Part shown: positions 1-11,500 of the stretch, in pieces
Position numbering within the stretch: the first letter of the stretch is position 1
Layout: each line of letters begins with the position of its first letter
DNA from: Nageia nagi
Taxonomy: Eukaryota; Pinophyta
DNA: 64,000 nt
Assembly (NCBI GenBank): GCA_050084985.1
Contig: JBITNC010000002.1
Span: 12,214,001-12,278,000 of the forward strand
Direction: 5' to 3'
Made by a program: the position numbers and the translations under genes
Notes under the pieces: generated by a model
Seen by the model: the letters and a program-made list of their open reading frames with translations, nothing else
Database searches by the model: none
What the model was told of the DNA's origin: nothing

Positions 1-73
1 TACTTTTTTATTATTATTTTATTCCCAAACTTGTGATGGATGAGGATTTGCTCCCACAAGTTTGGAAGGGATA

Positions 74-540
74 TTGTAACGCCATGTGGCATTTTATTAT
101 TGGACCACTTATGTTTCTCTTGGTAAACATAATTAGGGTTAGGGCAACACTTAGGGTTGCCACAAAAACTATTTATAGCCCATTTGGGCTCATTTTTAAG
201 GGGATTAGATATTTTGCACTTGTGAGAAACTTAACTCCTATTTTCAATTAAACAAGTTGCTCCATTTGTGAATGTAGTATAGCTTCAAGTAAATGAATGG
301 TGAATGCTCTCATTGTTGGAACTATGAACATGTTGTGAATGCTTTGTTGTATATCTTGAATGAATGACTGATATTGCTATCTTGCTTTGCTCACGTTTGC
401 TTGGTTCATTTCATAAACCTTGTGTTGAGGTGGATAAGAGAATTTGTTGAATACCCTTTGAAGTAACCATTGAGTAAGACGTGATGTGCAATAGTTCATA
501 GTTTGCATGTTAGACTTGTGTTGTTTGGGATGACTTCTTT
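74..540 (+). mobile_element. Possible LTR beginning at the left edge
   Basis: A purine-rich run (TTTGGAAGGGATAT) is followed by TGTAACGCC, the form expected where a polypurine tract meets the 5' border of a gypsy LTR. A TATA-like CTATTTATAG lies about 95 bp further on. There is no second copy in the window and no end could be fixed, so the extent is only nominal. Confidence 0.3.
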
Positions 541-1384
541 TATGTCGACTTCACTCCATCATTGAAGACTTAACCACGATCTACCCTATTGCCATCCTTG
601 CCTTTGCTTCATGCTCCTTGCACGAGTCCATTCGTGTTGATAGTTAGCGAGAAGGATACAAAGTGCATGGAACTCACATCAAGCTCTAGGAAAGTAGATC
701 CCAATCTTTGCACCAATCGGTGAGACCACATGCACTTGTGCTCAACACACATACCATTGTCTAGTCTACACCCTTTTTCTTTATTTTCCACTTTTTTTTC
801 CACGGCTTTCGCAACCCTATTTTTATTTTTGTTTGAGAAACAACCATTTTCTGGAAACAAGGACACTCCAAGTCCTTGATTAACAAATTTCATTTGAGTT
901 GGAAACAGCTTCAAACATCTTAGCCAATCTCCTGAGTTTACTCTTGCACCCATTCACGAGCCCTTTGAGGTAACCAATCCTCATAGCAGGTAGGGGTCAC
1001 GCCCTTCCACCTAGTTGTTGGTGTCTTTCACAAGCCTTACAAGTCAATTTGCCTATCGACGAGGTAGGAAAGAAGAAGCTCCCAACACCTCCCTACCACC
1101 CTTGTAATGTTTTATTATTTTATATTAGTTTACATTTAAATTTAATTGTAATGTCTTATTATTTTATACTTAATTTTCATATTTTTCTAATAATTTATAT
1201 TATATTTAAAATTAATATCTTTAATATTTTAATTATATTTAATTTTAATGTTTTTAACATCTAATTATATTTAATTTTAGTATATCAAATTTTATGTCGA
1301 ATTTTTTAAACATGTCAAATTCGTTTTGAACTTCAAGAGTGTCAAACTCAAATACGAACTCAAACTTGACTACCTAGGTTGTAG
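541..1384. other. Intron 7 sequence without a recognised gene
   Basis: Mixed-composition DNA up to about 1100, then very AT-rich sequence to about 1300. Open frames here are short and show no known domain. It could be the rest of the LTR-type element that starts near position 74. Confidence 0.4.
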
Positions 1385-1862
1385 CTCATGCTGCATTCTT
1401 CTTTTCCTTCCCCATGCTATAGTTTCAAGGGAAGGTTGTATATCTCCACAAGGAACAAAGAAACCCCCACTGCATTGTGCCTCTCTACGCTATTACCACT
1501 TAAAGACCAAATGTGTAGGCCATGGGTAAAATTTGATGGCAATATTGACTCATGGGGTGTGTATTCATTGAAGCGGATGTTCCTAAGCCCAACTCCAACT
1601 TCAACCCAAGTTATTTAATTTTTCTATCTTCTCCAACTCGGAAGCAAGTAGAGTTTGCATCTTGCAAGAGACCTTGAGGTCCACAACTTCGTTAAAGCCC
1701 TACATCCCAATCAAATATCTTTGCAAGATGGTATTTGAACAAATTAATACTACCCTTGTAACTCTTATTGCAATAATTGCAAATTACTTGGTTATTAAGA
1801 AATCATTTCTTCCATGCTTCCAAGCAGGATCCTTCCCTGCAAATATGCTTGAATGCCCCTAA
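1385..1862 (-). pseudogene. hAT transposase fragment, N-terminal BED region
   Basis: Read on the minus strand, 1862-1640 gives a stop-riddled match to the start of the hAT transposase at 29672-28333: DPAWKHG, a CNYC-type zinc-finger start, then a KYHLAK-like segment. At 1390-1480 the DNA matches the stretch at 29203-29275 (shared runs such as TCAAGGGAAGGTTGT). There are several stops and no later domains. It is a dead relic of the same transposon family found twice more in this window. Confidence 0.65.
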
Positions 1863-2984
1863 TCTTTAGAAGCCATTTATAAACAAAAAACCTTTGAGTT
1901 ATAGGCATGCTAATAAAAAAACAAAAAATTGCTTGAAAAAAAATAAAAAACCCAACCTTTATAATTCTTAGTGAATCTACAAAGTGGAAAAAAAAAACAT
2001 TTGAGCTATGGGTATGCTAAAAATAAAACAAAAAAAAAATGAATTGCTTTAAAAAAAACTCTAAAATTCTTGATGAAAGACTCCAAATCCTTGGCAAAAT
2101 GCAAAATCTCCAAAGCTGAGGTCAAGTTTGCAAGCTAAAAAAAGCATAAGTAAAATGAAAAAAAATACACATGTTTTGCCCTCTAACCTACACGTCTATG
2201 TTTTTTTTTCCAATTTCGGTATTTTATTTCTTAAACTATTGTTGTTGAAACTCGGCAATAAGTTTCTGGTCAAGTTGCTTCCCAGGGTAAAAAATATGCA
2301 TTTCTCAATTACTTGTGATTATCCTATGATTTTTCTAACAATAATATGAATATAGTAACACAAGAAAACTTATGCTCAAATGTTTAGAACTAAATACCAT
2401 GGCATGCACTCATCCTTTAATCTCCATAAATAGAGAACGATCCTTTGCAATTAGAATATAAGTGACAAGGTTATGAATGCTACAATAATCAAAGAAGAAT
2501 GCCAAACATGAACATATTTTAATTGTTATGAAAGTTGGTGAATATTCAATTTATGAGGCCAAATATGCAATGAACTACTCTAAACATATTATTGCCTAAA
2601 AATTTGACAAAAACCGCATAATCTTCAAGTAATCGTGAGGCCAATTATTTGGCAACGCATGCATCCTACAACATTTATTTGATGTAAGTTGCAAAAAAAC
2701 AACACATGCTGTAAGTTTTGTTGTTCGAAATTGAAGAGTTTAGAATAGAAGTGGAGAAGACTAAACCCAACCTTTCTGTGATGCCAAAATTCTAGTAATT
2801 GTATTTTACACCGGTGAAAGTGGATTTTACAGTAGCAGGAATCATCATTTTCAACATAAAATTAAGAAGCAATTTCTAAGATTTTTCTTCTAGTACTATG
2901 TTTGTCCTTTAAGATTGTAGCATTGTAGTTAAAAATAGTATCTAGGGATGAGCTTGTGGATTTTTTCTTTGTTGAATGTTGATG
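1863..2984. other. AT-rich intron sequence, nothing recognised
   Basis: Poly(A)-rich stretches near 1900-2060 contain two similar runs of about 40 bp (GAGTTATAGGCATGCTAA and GAGCTATGGGTATGCTAA). No convincing coding region was seen. Confidence 0.4.
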
Positions 2985-4487
2985 TTTAGGATAAGGAGAC
3001 AATGAGCGAAGGGGCATGCCTTGGATGAAAACATTATGAGGACGTGGTCGACCACTTGCAATGTAATTATCATGGTTAAAATAGACAAGCTCGGATTAAC
3101 TACATGAAATTCCATCTCGCCTACATTTTAGTTAGGGATGAGGTGTGCCCAAGCATGGAATGAGATGTAGTGGGGAGAGAAATGCCTACCTTGAGAGCTT
3201 CTTTGAGAAGGAGAAAAAGAAGAATGTTAAGGTAGAAAAAAGGAACACCTATGCATACATTCCACCTCCTATACCTAGTTTCACTCAAAGTAGAATTGGG
3301 CCTACAACTCGATATGGTTCTTCTAAAGTTAATTCTAGCGCACCTTCTACTGCTAGTTCACTTTGTCTTTCTCATAATAATCAAGGTGGCCAAACATTAC
3401 TTGAGGTGAGGCAATTAGTTGGAACAAGGAAAAACATGCAACAATGAAAAAGGCAATGGCAAACTATTGGTGTTTGTGCAACATTCCTTTCAATGTTGCA
3501 AGGTTCACCATAATATGATACCATGGCGAATGCATTGATTTTGTGGTGTGTGGTTCAAACTCCGAACATATGATGATTATCAAGGCCCCCTCATTATCAA
3601 CTTGCATAGAAGATGTACATTTTCTTATTAAGAAGCAAAAACAATCATGTCCTATGGATAGACCAATGAAAGAGGTCAAAAATTGACAAGATAAAAACCT
3701 AGGTGGGCATTGTTCACATTGTTAAAGGATGCAATGTTAGAGGTCAGGCCACAAAATATGGTCCAAGATGTCACAAGCAACATGGAAACATATGTGTGAG
3801 CAAGGAAACTTCTTGAATAAAGATTTCCTACAATTTTTGGGACTCCTTGAGCATCCCATTTTCTTGAACTAATATTGGAGAACATAAAAAAAAAAAAAAA
3901 TTAGTTGAGTGAAAAAAATAATGGACAATGCAAAAAATATCACTGAGTACATTTGCAACCATTCCTAGTTTGGAACTTGATGAGGCAATACAAGGATGGG
4001 AAGGAGATTGTTAGACCTAGCATCATATGATTTGCCAGCAATTTCTTCACCTTCTATAGCCTTCATTCCAAAAAGATATGGTTGAAAAGGATGTTCAAAT
4101 GGACAATCTTTTTTTTCCAATTTAGAAGAAGCCCTCCTTATTTGGAGAATAATTTTTTATAACATTTTTTGGAGGGCTTCACATGAGATCATCCAAGTTA
4201 GTAGTGATTGGTGATTTCAAAGTTCTTTTTTTTAATCTTTTTTCAGGTGGTCAAGTTTTTAGTATTTTATTTTCTTCATATGTTTAGGTGTTGGAACTAT
4301 TAATGAATGTCCTTTGTATTGTTAATGATCAAGACAAATCACAAATAGTTACTTGTATAAGACCATGGATGAGAACAAGGAGACCATCGTATGTTATTAC
4401 TTATTACAAATACATGGAGGCTCAGCACTGCCCTTTTTAAGGATTGATTAACTAGTTAGCTTCATAAGCCCATTAATGCAACAAGTT
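2985..4487 (+). pseudogene. hAT transposase pseudogene, first part
   Basis: A plus-strand relic in the order of a hAT transposase. It shows a BED-like start near 2985-3130, a linker, [15 protein letters not shown] near 3450-3500 (the intact copy has [16 protein letters not shown]), and MRQYKDGKEIVRP near 3975-4020 (intact copy [13 protein letters not shown]). Stops and frameshifts are frequent. The frame breaks at 4487 where a retroposon entered, and the coding match resumes at 6491. Confidence 0.7.
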
Positions 4488-6490
4488 TTTTTTTTGGGTA
4501 AATTTGAGTTTATGTAGGTAGGGACCCAAACGCTACATTTCAAGGAGTTTTTTGAATAGGGTTTCAAACTCGTGTTACAAATTATGAGTTTGTGGATCTA
4601 TCAATGATGTCTCCGAACAGTTACTAAAAATGAAACTAAAAAGGAAATTACAGAGATAATCAATTTAATCCATCGATGAATCTAAGAGGATCTTCAAAAG
4701 TTTAACCTTATATTATGTTATCGCAGCTCCTTGGCTGCATAGAGTAAATCTCAAGCAATTTGATTGCCGCCCATTTAATCTTTGTTGGATCATTTTAAGT
4801 CTTTCATCCCAATCTACATTATGAAGCCCATTGAATTTCAAAATACCCATTTTGGAGAGCCATTTTGCTCTATTGATTTTTCCCTCAATAGCATAGGATT
4901 TGGCTTCTAAGTTAACACCCTTATCTTCCAATCATGGTTACACCGAAGCGCACACCAAGATTTCCCAAAGGCGCTCCGGCTGCACCTGCCAAAGCAGCCC
5001 CAACGTTTCGGATTAGCCAAAGTGGTTGGAAACCTAATGGTGTGGTTTGAAATGCCGCCCGAAGCAGCCCCAAAGCGTATAAGACGCTCCGCAACAGCTT
5101 TGGGCAATGCAAAAAAATTTACAACATTTAAAAAAAAAAAAGGCCAAAAATAAAAAACTAAAGCATGGGAATAGGTCCCACTCATGTCTCCACCCCCTAA
5201 ACCCTAAAAGCACACTATAAACCTCTCAAACTTAGTCTCCATTCTCATTTTTTATGTGCAACCCCAAGAAAAAAGCAATGAAGAAGAAAAAGCATAGCAG
5301 TAAGGAAGATAGAAGTGCTTCAAACTTGTCATTTAATGACATTATGGCTTGTTTTGATTTCTCATTTTTGCCTTTCATTCATAATTGATTGATAATTGAT
5401 ACTAATTTCACTTTGCCTACCAAATCGGAGCCGCTCCCTCGTCGAATCAGAGCTGCTCTACCTGCCGAATAGGAGCCGCTCCGCTCACTGAATTGGAGCT
5501 ACTCCGCCTACTGAATTGGAGCCGCTCCCTAAAAATGACCTCCATCGCTTTGGAATTCCGGAGCATGCTTCGTCGCTCCTGACTCACCATGGAACCTTTC
5601 TTCTAGTGAATATCCAACAATGTTTAGGGATTTCTAAGTGGTTCTCTTTGATGCCTTCCTCTTTATAGTGAAATTGGGTCCTGTTAGTTCCTTCTTGAAA
5701 CTCTATCCTTTTGCTCCTCAATGCTTCTCTTCCTTCAGAGTTCAGATCATCTACCACAAGAATCATATTGATCAGACAGTGTTCAGTTTGAGCTCATTGA
5801 AGCATGAGTTCAATTTATTTTAATTGAATCTTCCTCAGATAATGCCTTTTGTGGGGTTAATGACGTATTGAGCTGCTAAAATGTGTCCCAAATTTTCTGA
5901 ACATTGCTTGAATTCAATCATTTTTTCTTTGTTTAGAGAACATTTCGTCATTTTCCAATGAATCTCAACCAAGATAAGCCACATTGTTTTCAATTGGTCT
6001 TTCCAAAGAGCCATGAGATTTATGTTTGTTCGGATTCATGAAAACTTGAGTCTTCTTTTTGCATCCTTTGTTGCCCCATTTTCAAGAAAGTTCCACCCTT
6101 CAAAAATCCATTGATAGTTAGGTCATGCGATGGAGTCCTAATGTCGATCTTATTCATGCGAGGGTCTACATGATCACGAATCGCGAAACCCTCTTTGAAC
6201 GCAAGGATTCTTTTGATCCACTGTTGAAAGAAATTCTTTCCTTCGATACCAATAATTGGGTCTTTGGCATTGAGAGCCCAACTCTCTTGTCGGAAGAGTC
6301 ATCTGCAATTCATACCATTCATGATGCCCTTGCTTGGATCATTGTCAAAGGTCAAATTCTGCATCTTTGAATCTTTTTGTGCCTTGCCACCTCTTGTAGG
6401 GTTTGCAAGGGTTGAGCCAACCAAGTCTTTTGTTGCTAGGCTTCGTCGTTTGCCATTGCACAATATCTTTTACTATCCTTTAAACCCAAT
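4488..6490 (-). mobile_element. Polyadenylated retroposon with 18-bp target site duplication
   Basis: The 18 bases CCATTAATGCAACAAGTT occur at 4470-4487 and again at 6491-6508. The segment between begins with a run of about ten T, that is, a poly(A) tail on the minus strand. Target duplications of this length plus a tail are the mark of LINE-driven insertion. The flanks together restore the hAT reading order, which confirms the insertion. The minus strand shows no recognisable LINE ORF and many stops, so it may be a decayed LINE, a SINE-like unit or a processed transcript. It contains a 23-bp minisatellite. Confidence 0.75.
5423..5530. repeat. 23-bp minisatellite, about 4.7 copies
   Basis: The units start at 5423, 5445, 5468, 5491 and 5514. 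The first is 22 bp and the next three are 23 bp. Each begins AAT and carries GGAGCCGCTCC or a one- or two-base variant. That core is almost its own reverse complement. The array is GC-rich compared with its AT-rich surroundings. Confidence 0.85.
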
Positions 6491-7170
6491 CCATTAATGC
6501 AACAAGTTACTATTTGAATATGAAATAGTTCTATGATGAGACATTTGTGGCTGATAGGGTAGTTCCCAATGGCCTTTCTATCTGCCTTAAGAGCATGGTA
6601 TAAGAAAACATGAAGATGGATGACAGACAAACAAAGTTGCAAATTTTCAAGAATAAAAAGGCTATCTTTTCTCAAGTGCACTATGCAATAGGTCTCAAAC
6701 AACCCAAAATCCAAGTAATATTTTTTTTTATCTTTAATTTCTATTTGAATTTTTTTTTTAAATGGTAGGAAGTTCATCAATGCGAAATTAGCAATCTGAA
6801 TTGTACCCCAACCCTATAGCTCTTCTAGTTGTGACTGTAATTAGAGTGTGATTTGAACACATTCACTCCAAAAAGCATAACAGATTAGCTTAGGAATGCT
6901 TGAATAATGTGGTATAAGTCCACTACAATCTCATGCTTTTTCACAAATAAATAGATGGAGCCAATAAAGATGTGATCGATTTCAATGAGATTGATTCAAT
7001 TTTTGAGTGGATCATAGAATTTGAGACTAGAGAACTAGCAGAGGAGAACGTATGGTTCAAAACTGATAATCTTACACACTTAGAGAATCAGATAGAAGAA
7101 GAACATGAAGTCATGGAACAAGCACAGAATGCAGGCCCAGGGATCTGCAACTACAGCAAAGGGTAAGGTG
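6491..7170 (+). pseudogene. hAT transposase pseudogene, second part with dimerisation domain
   Basis: Continuation of the relic at 2985-4487. 6491-6590 matches the segment that reads [18 protein letters not shown] in the intact copy. 6780-6890 matches the hAT C-terminal dimerisation motif (PQPYSSSSCDCN against [12 protein letters not shown]). 6972-7166 is an open, acidic tail (IDFNEIDSIFEW) that fits the [16 protein letters not shown] tail of the copy at 27307-29672. Confidence 0.7.
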
Positions 7171-7659
7171 GAAAAAAGGGCACATCATTGATGCATTTTT
7201 GTAGTAAAATTGTGTATGTGTTTTGATAAAACATTATGTATTTACAAGATTAATGCAAGAAAATAGATGCAATTTATTTAAATTTAGTATTTTTAGTTTG
7301 TCATTTTTTGCAGAATATTCTTCAAACTACCAAATTTCAAAAAAATTGACCCAAACAAATAATAGTTGAACCAAATTTCACTACTATGGTTTATAGTTCA
7401 TACAATATAAATATGAATATTTACTCCACATAAGGAAATTTTGTTACTTACTATCCACACATGACCAAATTACATACATGTCACTTAACAAGAAAAGCTG
7501 TCTTAAATTTTTTTTCACAAGCCCAATAAAGGCTCTAATCCTAAAAACCAAAAAGGGAAACAAAACTGAATTATAATAATATACAAGATATATTTGAGTA
7601 ACATTTTATCGTTATACAGAATGCACTTCATAAAGCAAAGTAGGATCTAAATGTAATAG

Positions 7660-8275
7660 TGTAAGACACTTTCACCATCAATCAACCCAAAAGACCTGAT
7701 ACAAAATCCAAACAAGCTTATCTGCTGAAAAGTAGATGACAAAGTTTATCTCATAAATGTATTATGCTAATGCTGTACATGTAACGTAAGTTTATAGAAT
7801 GAAGCCAGATACTGGTGTAAGCTAGATAACTCAAAAGTAGATATAACATCCATTAAAATGCATTGTAGACTGTGTTTCTACCAAATAATATCCAAGATAT
7901 ATTAGACTAACATGTGATTGCTCTTGAGAACGCAATGCATTGGATTCAAATGAGTATTGAATGGTACAAGGCACATTTTCACCATCAATCAACCCAAAAG
8001 AACTGATACAAAATTTGATGACAAGCTTATCTGCTAAAGAGTAGAAGAAAAAGTTTATCTGCACACTTTATAAATGTATTATGCTAATGCTGCTTATGCA
8101 AAGTAAGTTTGTAGCAACAAGCCAAATACTGCAGACATTCTGAAAGTTAGTTAATTCAACAGTAGATAATAAGATTCATTAAAATCTATGGTTTAGTTAA
8201 TTCAACAGTAGATAATAAGATTCATTAAAACCTATGGTACACTCTGTCTTCCATATCTTGTACACTATACTAATT
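7660..8275. repeat. Diverged direct duplication beside TRUB exon 7
   Basis: Two copies, about 7660-7905 and 7965-8275, share long runs such as TTTCACCATCAATCAACCCA and AAATGTATTATGCTAATGCT. They differ by many substitutions and small indels. The right copy holds a further 46-bp tandem doubling at 8147-8192 and 8193-8238. Confidence 0.8.
8147..8238. repeat. 46-bp tandem duplication
   Basis: Two adjacent copies of a 46-bp unit containing TTAGTTAATTCAACAGTAGA, differing at about one base. Near-identity shows it is much younger than the larger duplication that contains it. Confidence 0.9.
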
Positions 8276-8434
8276 CAGTTTTGCTTCCCTTTTTGCTTTT
8301 TCGGTTTAGAACCCCTTTCAAGTTTCTACAGTTTTTTGAAACACAGGCACATTGTTTGAGTTCCATTAACCTACTTTGGTTACCTGCAGCTGTTAATTAA
8401 ATTCCTTTCTTTCTATATTTGTGAAAGAAAATAC

Positions 8435-8518
8435 CTGCCAACAGCTCGTCCAAAATCAGCACAAAGTGATCGGACATATGTTCCTTTTGAACAGGTAACT
8501 TTGAAAATTAAGTTTTGA
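8435..8518 (-). CDS. TRUB: TRUB exon 7, last exon seen
   Basis: An 84-nt exon that completes an Arg codon and codes [20 protein letters not shown] followed by DFGRAVG. SKGTY(V/I)R is the third TruB motif. The acceptor is TTTGCAG and the donor is GGCAG/GTATTT. The family continues with a short helical segment (usually HLTALRR). I found no candidate for it in the remaining 8.4 kb, so the gene probably runs off the left edge. Confidence 0.92.
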
Positions 8519-11500
8519 CTGCAAAGATGACAAAACACGGATTTATTTTCATCTTCTAAGCAATGTCTTGGCACTTGCAGAAGGCAGAATTGTCAGAGGA
8601 CAAAGTCCTAGAAAAATGATTTCTCAGGATAATAATAAAATAAGGAACTGATGGCATTTGAATGGGAAAATAAAACCAGTTAACATGGATCAAGTTCTAA
8701 TCCATTTCAATTGGGATGTTATACAAAGAACATTATCCCAAGATGTCTAACCTGATGGTAAAATATTTATTACTACCAGTCATGTGGACTCACCGATCGT
8801 CTAAGCTTCGCTGTACTTCAAACTTGTATATGGAAACTTTTCTTGGCGGAAGATCTATTGTTTCTCCTCTTCTTGCTTTATCATACATCTTCTCTCCTCC
8901 AACCTACAATTACAGTCAAAAATTTTGCATGAAACATGAATGGATTTCACTGACAATACTGATTAACTAGTGAAAAATCACCATGGTTTCTATAACCTTG
9001 AAAACCAAACATGAGCATCTTATCAAAAATAATTACTGAATAAGGGCCCACACACACACCAAAATGAAAAGAGAGTTAATTACTAAAACTGCTGCCACTG
9101 CATATCCAGCTACCATGGATGTATTTAGGAAACTTACAATAAAAGAAATTGAAGTATGCTTAAGTGACTAAAAAGTGATATATGAACCTGTAAGATACAA
9201 TAACATAGCAACTACAGTTTGTGAGAGCTTGTTCTTACGTAACTTAAGAAAGAAATAGCAATGCAACAATACAAGATAAAGATGTGACAAGAGAGAGAAG
9301 CCTAGTGAACTATATCAGAACATCAAAATAAATATGGAAGATTGCATAGTTTTCAGGTGTACTTCAAGTCCATACACATCAGCTATATCATGCCCAGTTT
9401 TCAACAAGTAATTAGAATTAAATGACCTTGACCTTGTATAACATTGAAAACTCATCCCACTTACAATGAAAAAGAACATAGCAATGTATTCGAAAAATAT
9501 TTGCCAACATGGTCACACCTTGATAGCAGAAAACATTGGTGGAACTTGCAATATCTCTCCATGAAATGATCTAACAGCTTTTTGAATATCCTCATCTCTA
9601 ATGTGTTCCCAAGGTTCCCTTTCGATGACCTGTACACATTTAGTTTTCAAGTCACAATCTCAAGCACGTTGCTATACATATGTAGCATGTAACCATACAA
9701 CCACCATTCCACTATCCCAAGAGATGGTTATTGCATTCATAATGATAAAATCACAAAAGAGTTACTTTCGATGTGTATAATTAACCACATAGCAGAAATA
9801 AAGTCCTCAAAAGCAACCAGCATCATTTTCTTGTGTCATTTTATATATCTAAAAAGTGACACATCATCCACTGAAGAATGGCATTTCCAAGAGTCTCGTC
9901 AAGACTTGGATGAAGGCTGGCATCTGTGTAGGCTCTTACTACGCCAGAAGAGACATTGTCAAAAATGAACCCACCAGCAATGGTTCTATATGCATAGTTA
10001 AAAGCTTTTAAAAACTGAATCAAACTTTCAATTGTGATATGGAGTGGTAGGGGTCCAAGTGTTTTTTCCCCATCATCCTGAGCATCATATGATACTTGTA
10101 CATTTGTATTTGGGCAATTGAATTTCTTATAGCAATGTTGGAAAACTCGGACTTGGGAACTACTTGGCAAGAAAAATTTTGGAGAGTACTTAAAAACTCA
10201 AATAGTACTCAGGAAACACTTGGCACAAAATCTCGACAAATAAAGACCTTGAACATTTCGTGAAAAAAAATATACAAAAATATATTTAAATATGAATTTG
10301 ATGGTGAATATTCAAATCCTTCACAAACTGAACTGCAAAACAAAAAATTAAACAAACACAATGGAATGAGAAGAATGAAACACAATGAAGCAGTTAAAAG
10401 GCACTTTTTCATGTTGACTATATTTTTTTCATGTATTTTTGGGCTCTGTTTTGACAATAAGCTAGTACCCGCCAGGGCCAAGTAATGTCGCCTGGTTACT
10501 CGTCTCGCTCATAAATCGCAAGTAATTGCCAGTTATGTGTACCTGTGAGTAACTGACGATTACTCACACATTTTTGAACAGTGGCTTAAAGTACTTTGGG
10601 AAGTGTAAGTGTTTGATATAAATGCTGATGACTTTGTGCCCAAGGGTCATGTATGTGACATCTCAGTAGCGAGTGATTAAAGTAGAAACAGCTATGTGGT
10701 GCATGCATAAGTCGGAGCAAACTCATGAGTTTGTATCATTATCTGTTATAATACAAATTTATTTGGGCCTATGTTTATTTCTTTCATTCTTTCATACCTT
10801 TCTGTTCTGTTAATCTCTAAAATACACCCGCATGTTTTCATATATTGATATGAGAGCCTGCAGTTAATTTTTTGGAGTGAAGAAACTTGATTTGAGTTTC
10901 TATTTAACTAATAAATTCAAACCTTAAGTTTCTGAAGAAAGACTTCAAGACTTTTGTTTCAATTTTCATAGCAACAAGGAGTCTTCATTGCCAATTCCAC
11001 AGTTTGAAGGTGAGAATTATGTTTATTGGTCTCTAAGATGAGCCTTCTTCTCATAAGCAAAGATGTGTGGCGCATTGTTGGTAGTGGTTATCATGAACCC
11101 AAAGGAATAAAATGCTCTCAAGGATAACAATATGAAGGCCAAGAAGGAAGACTTGCTTGGGCCTTCGAAGTTCTCCATCTTTTCCTGAGAAAATGGAAAC
11201 TGATGCAAGATCTGATTATTATGAATTTGGAATACAAATATATAGTTCTGTGGGAGAACTAGTAGACAAACAAGTGGTTGAGAAGTATTCTTCTCATGAC
11301 TCACAACTAACTACAACAAGTCAAACCATGTGGTTAACAAACCACTACAAGACAATACATACAATCCATGTGACTACAACAAGCTACTACATGACAAGCT
11401 AATAAATCTAATGACTTAGACTTTAGGGATAATGTTTATTCCAACATTCTCCCATTTGATGCTGAGGGACTCTTTCAAGAGTTCATAAGCATCACAAACT

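Noticed and set aside
130-165. Telomere-like TTAGGG words
   Set aside because: Only two or three dispersed copies, with no array.
1-8434. Last exon of TRUB (HLTALRR region)
   Set aside because: Looked for on the minus strand but no matching segment with splice borders was seen. It is presumed to lie outside the window.
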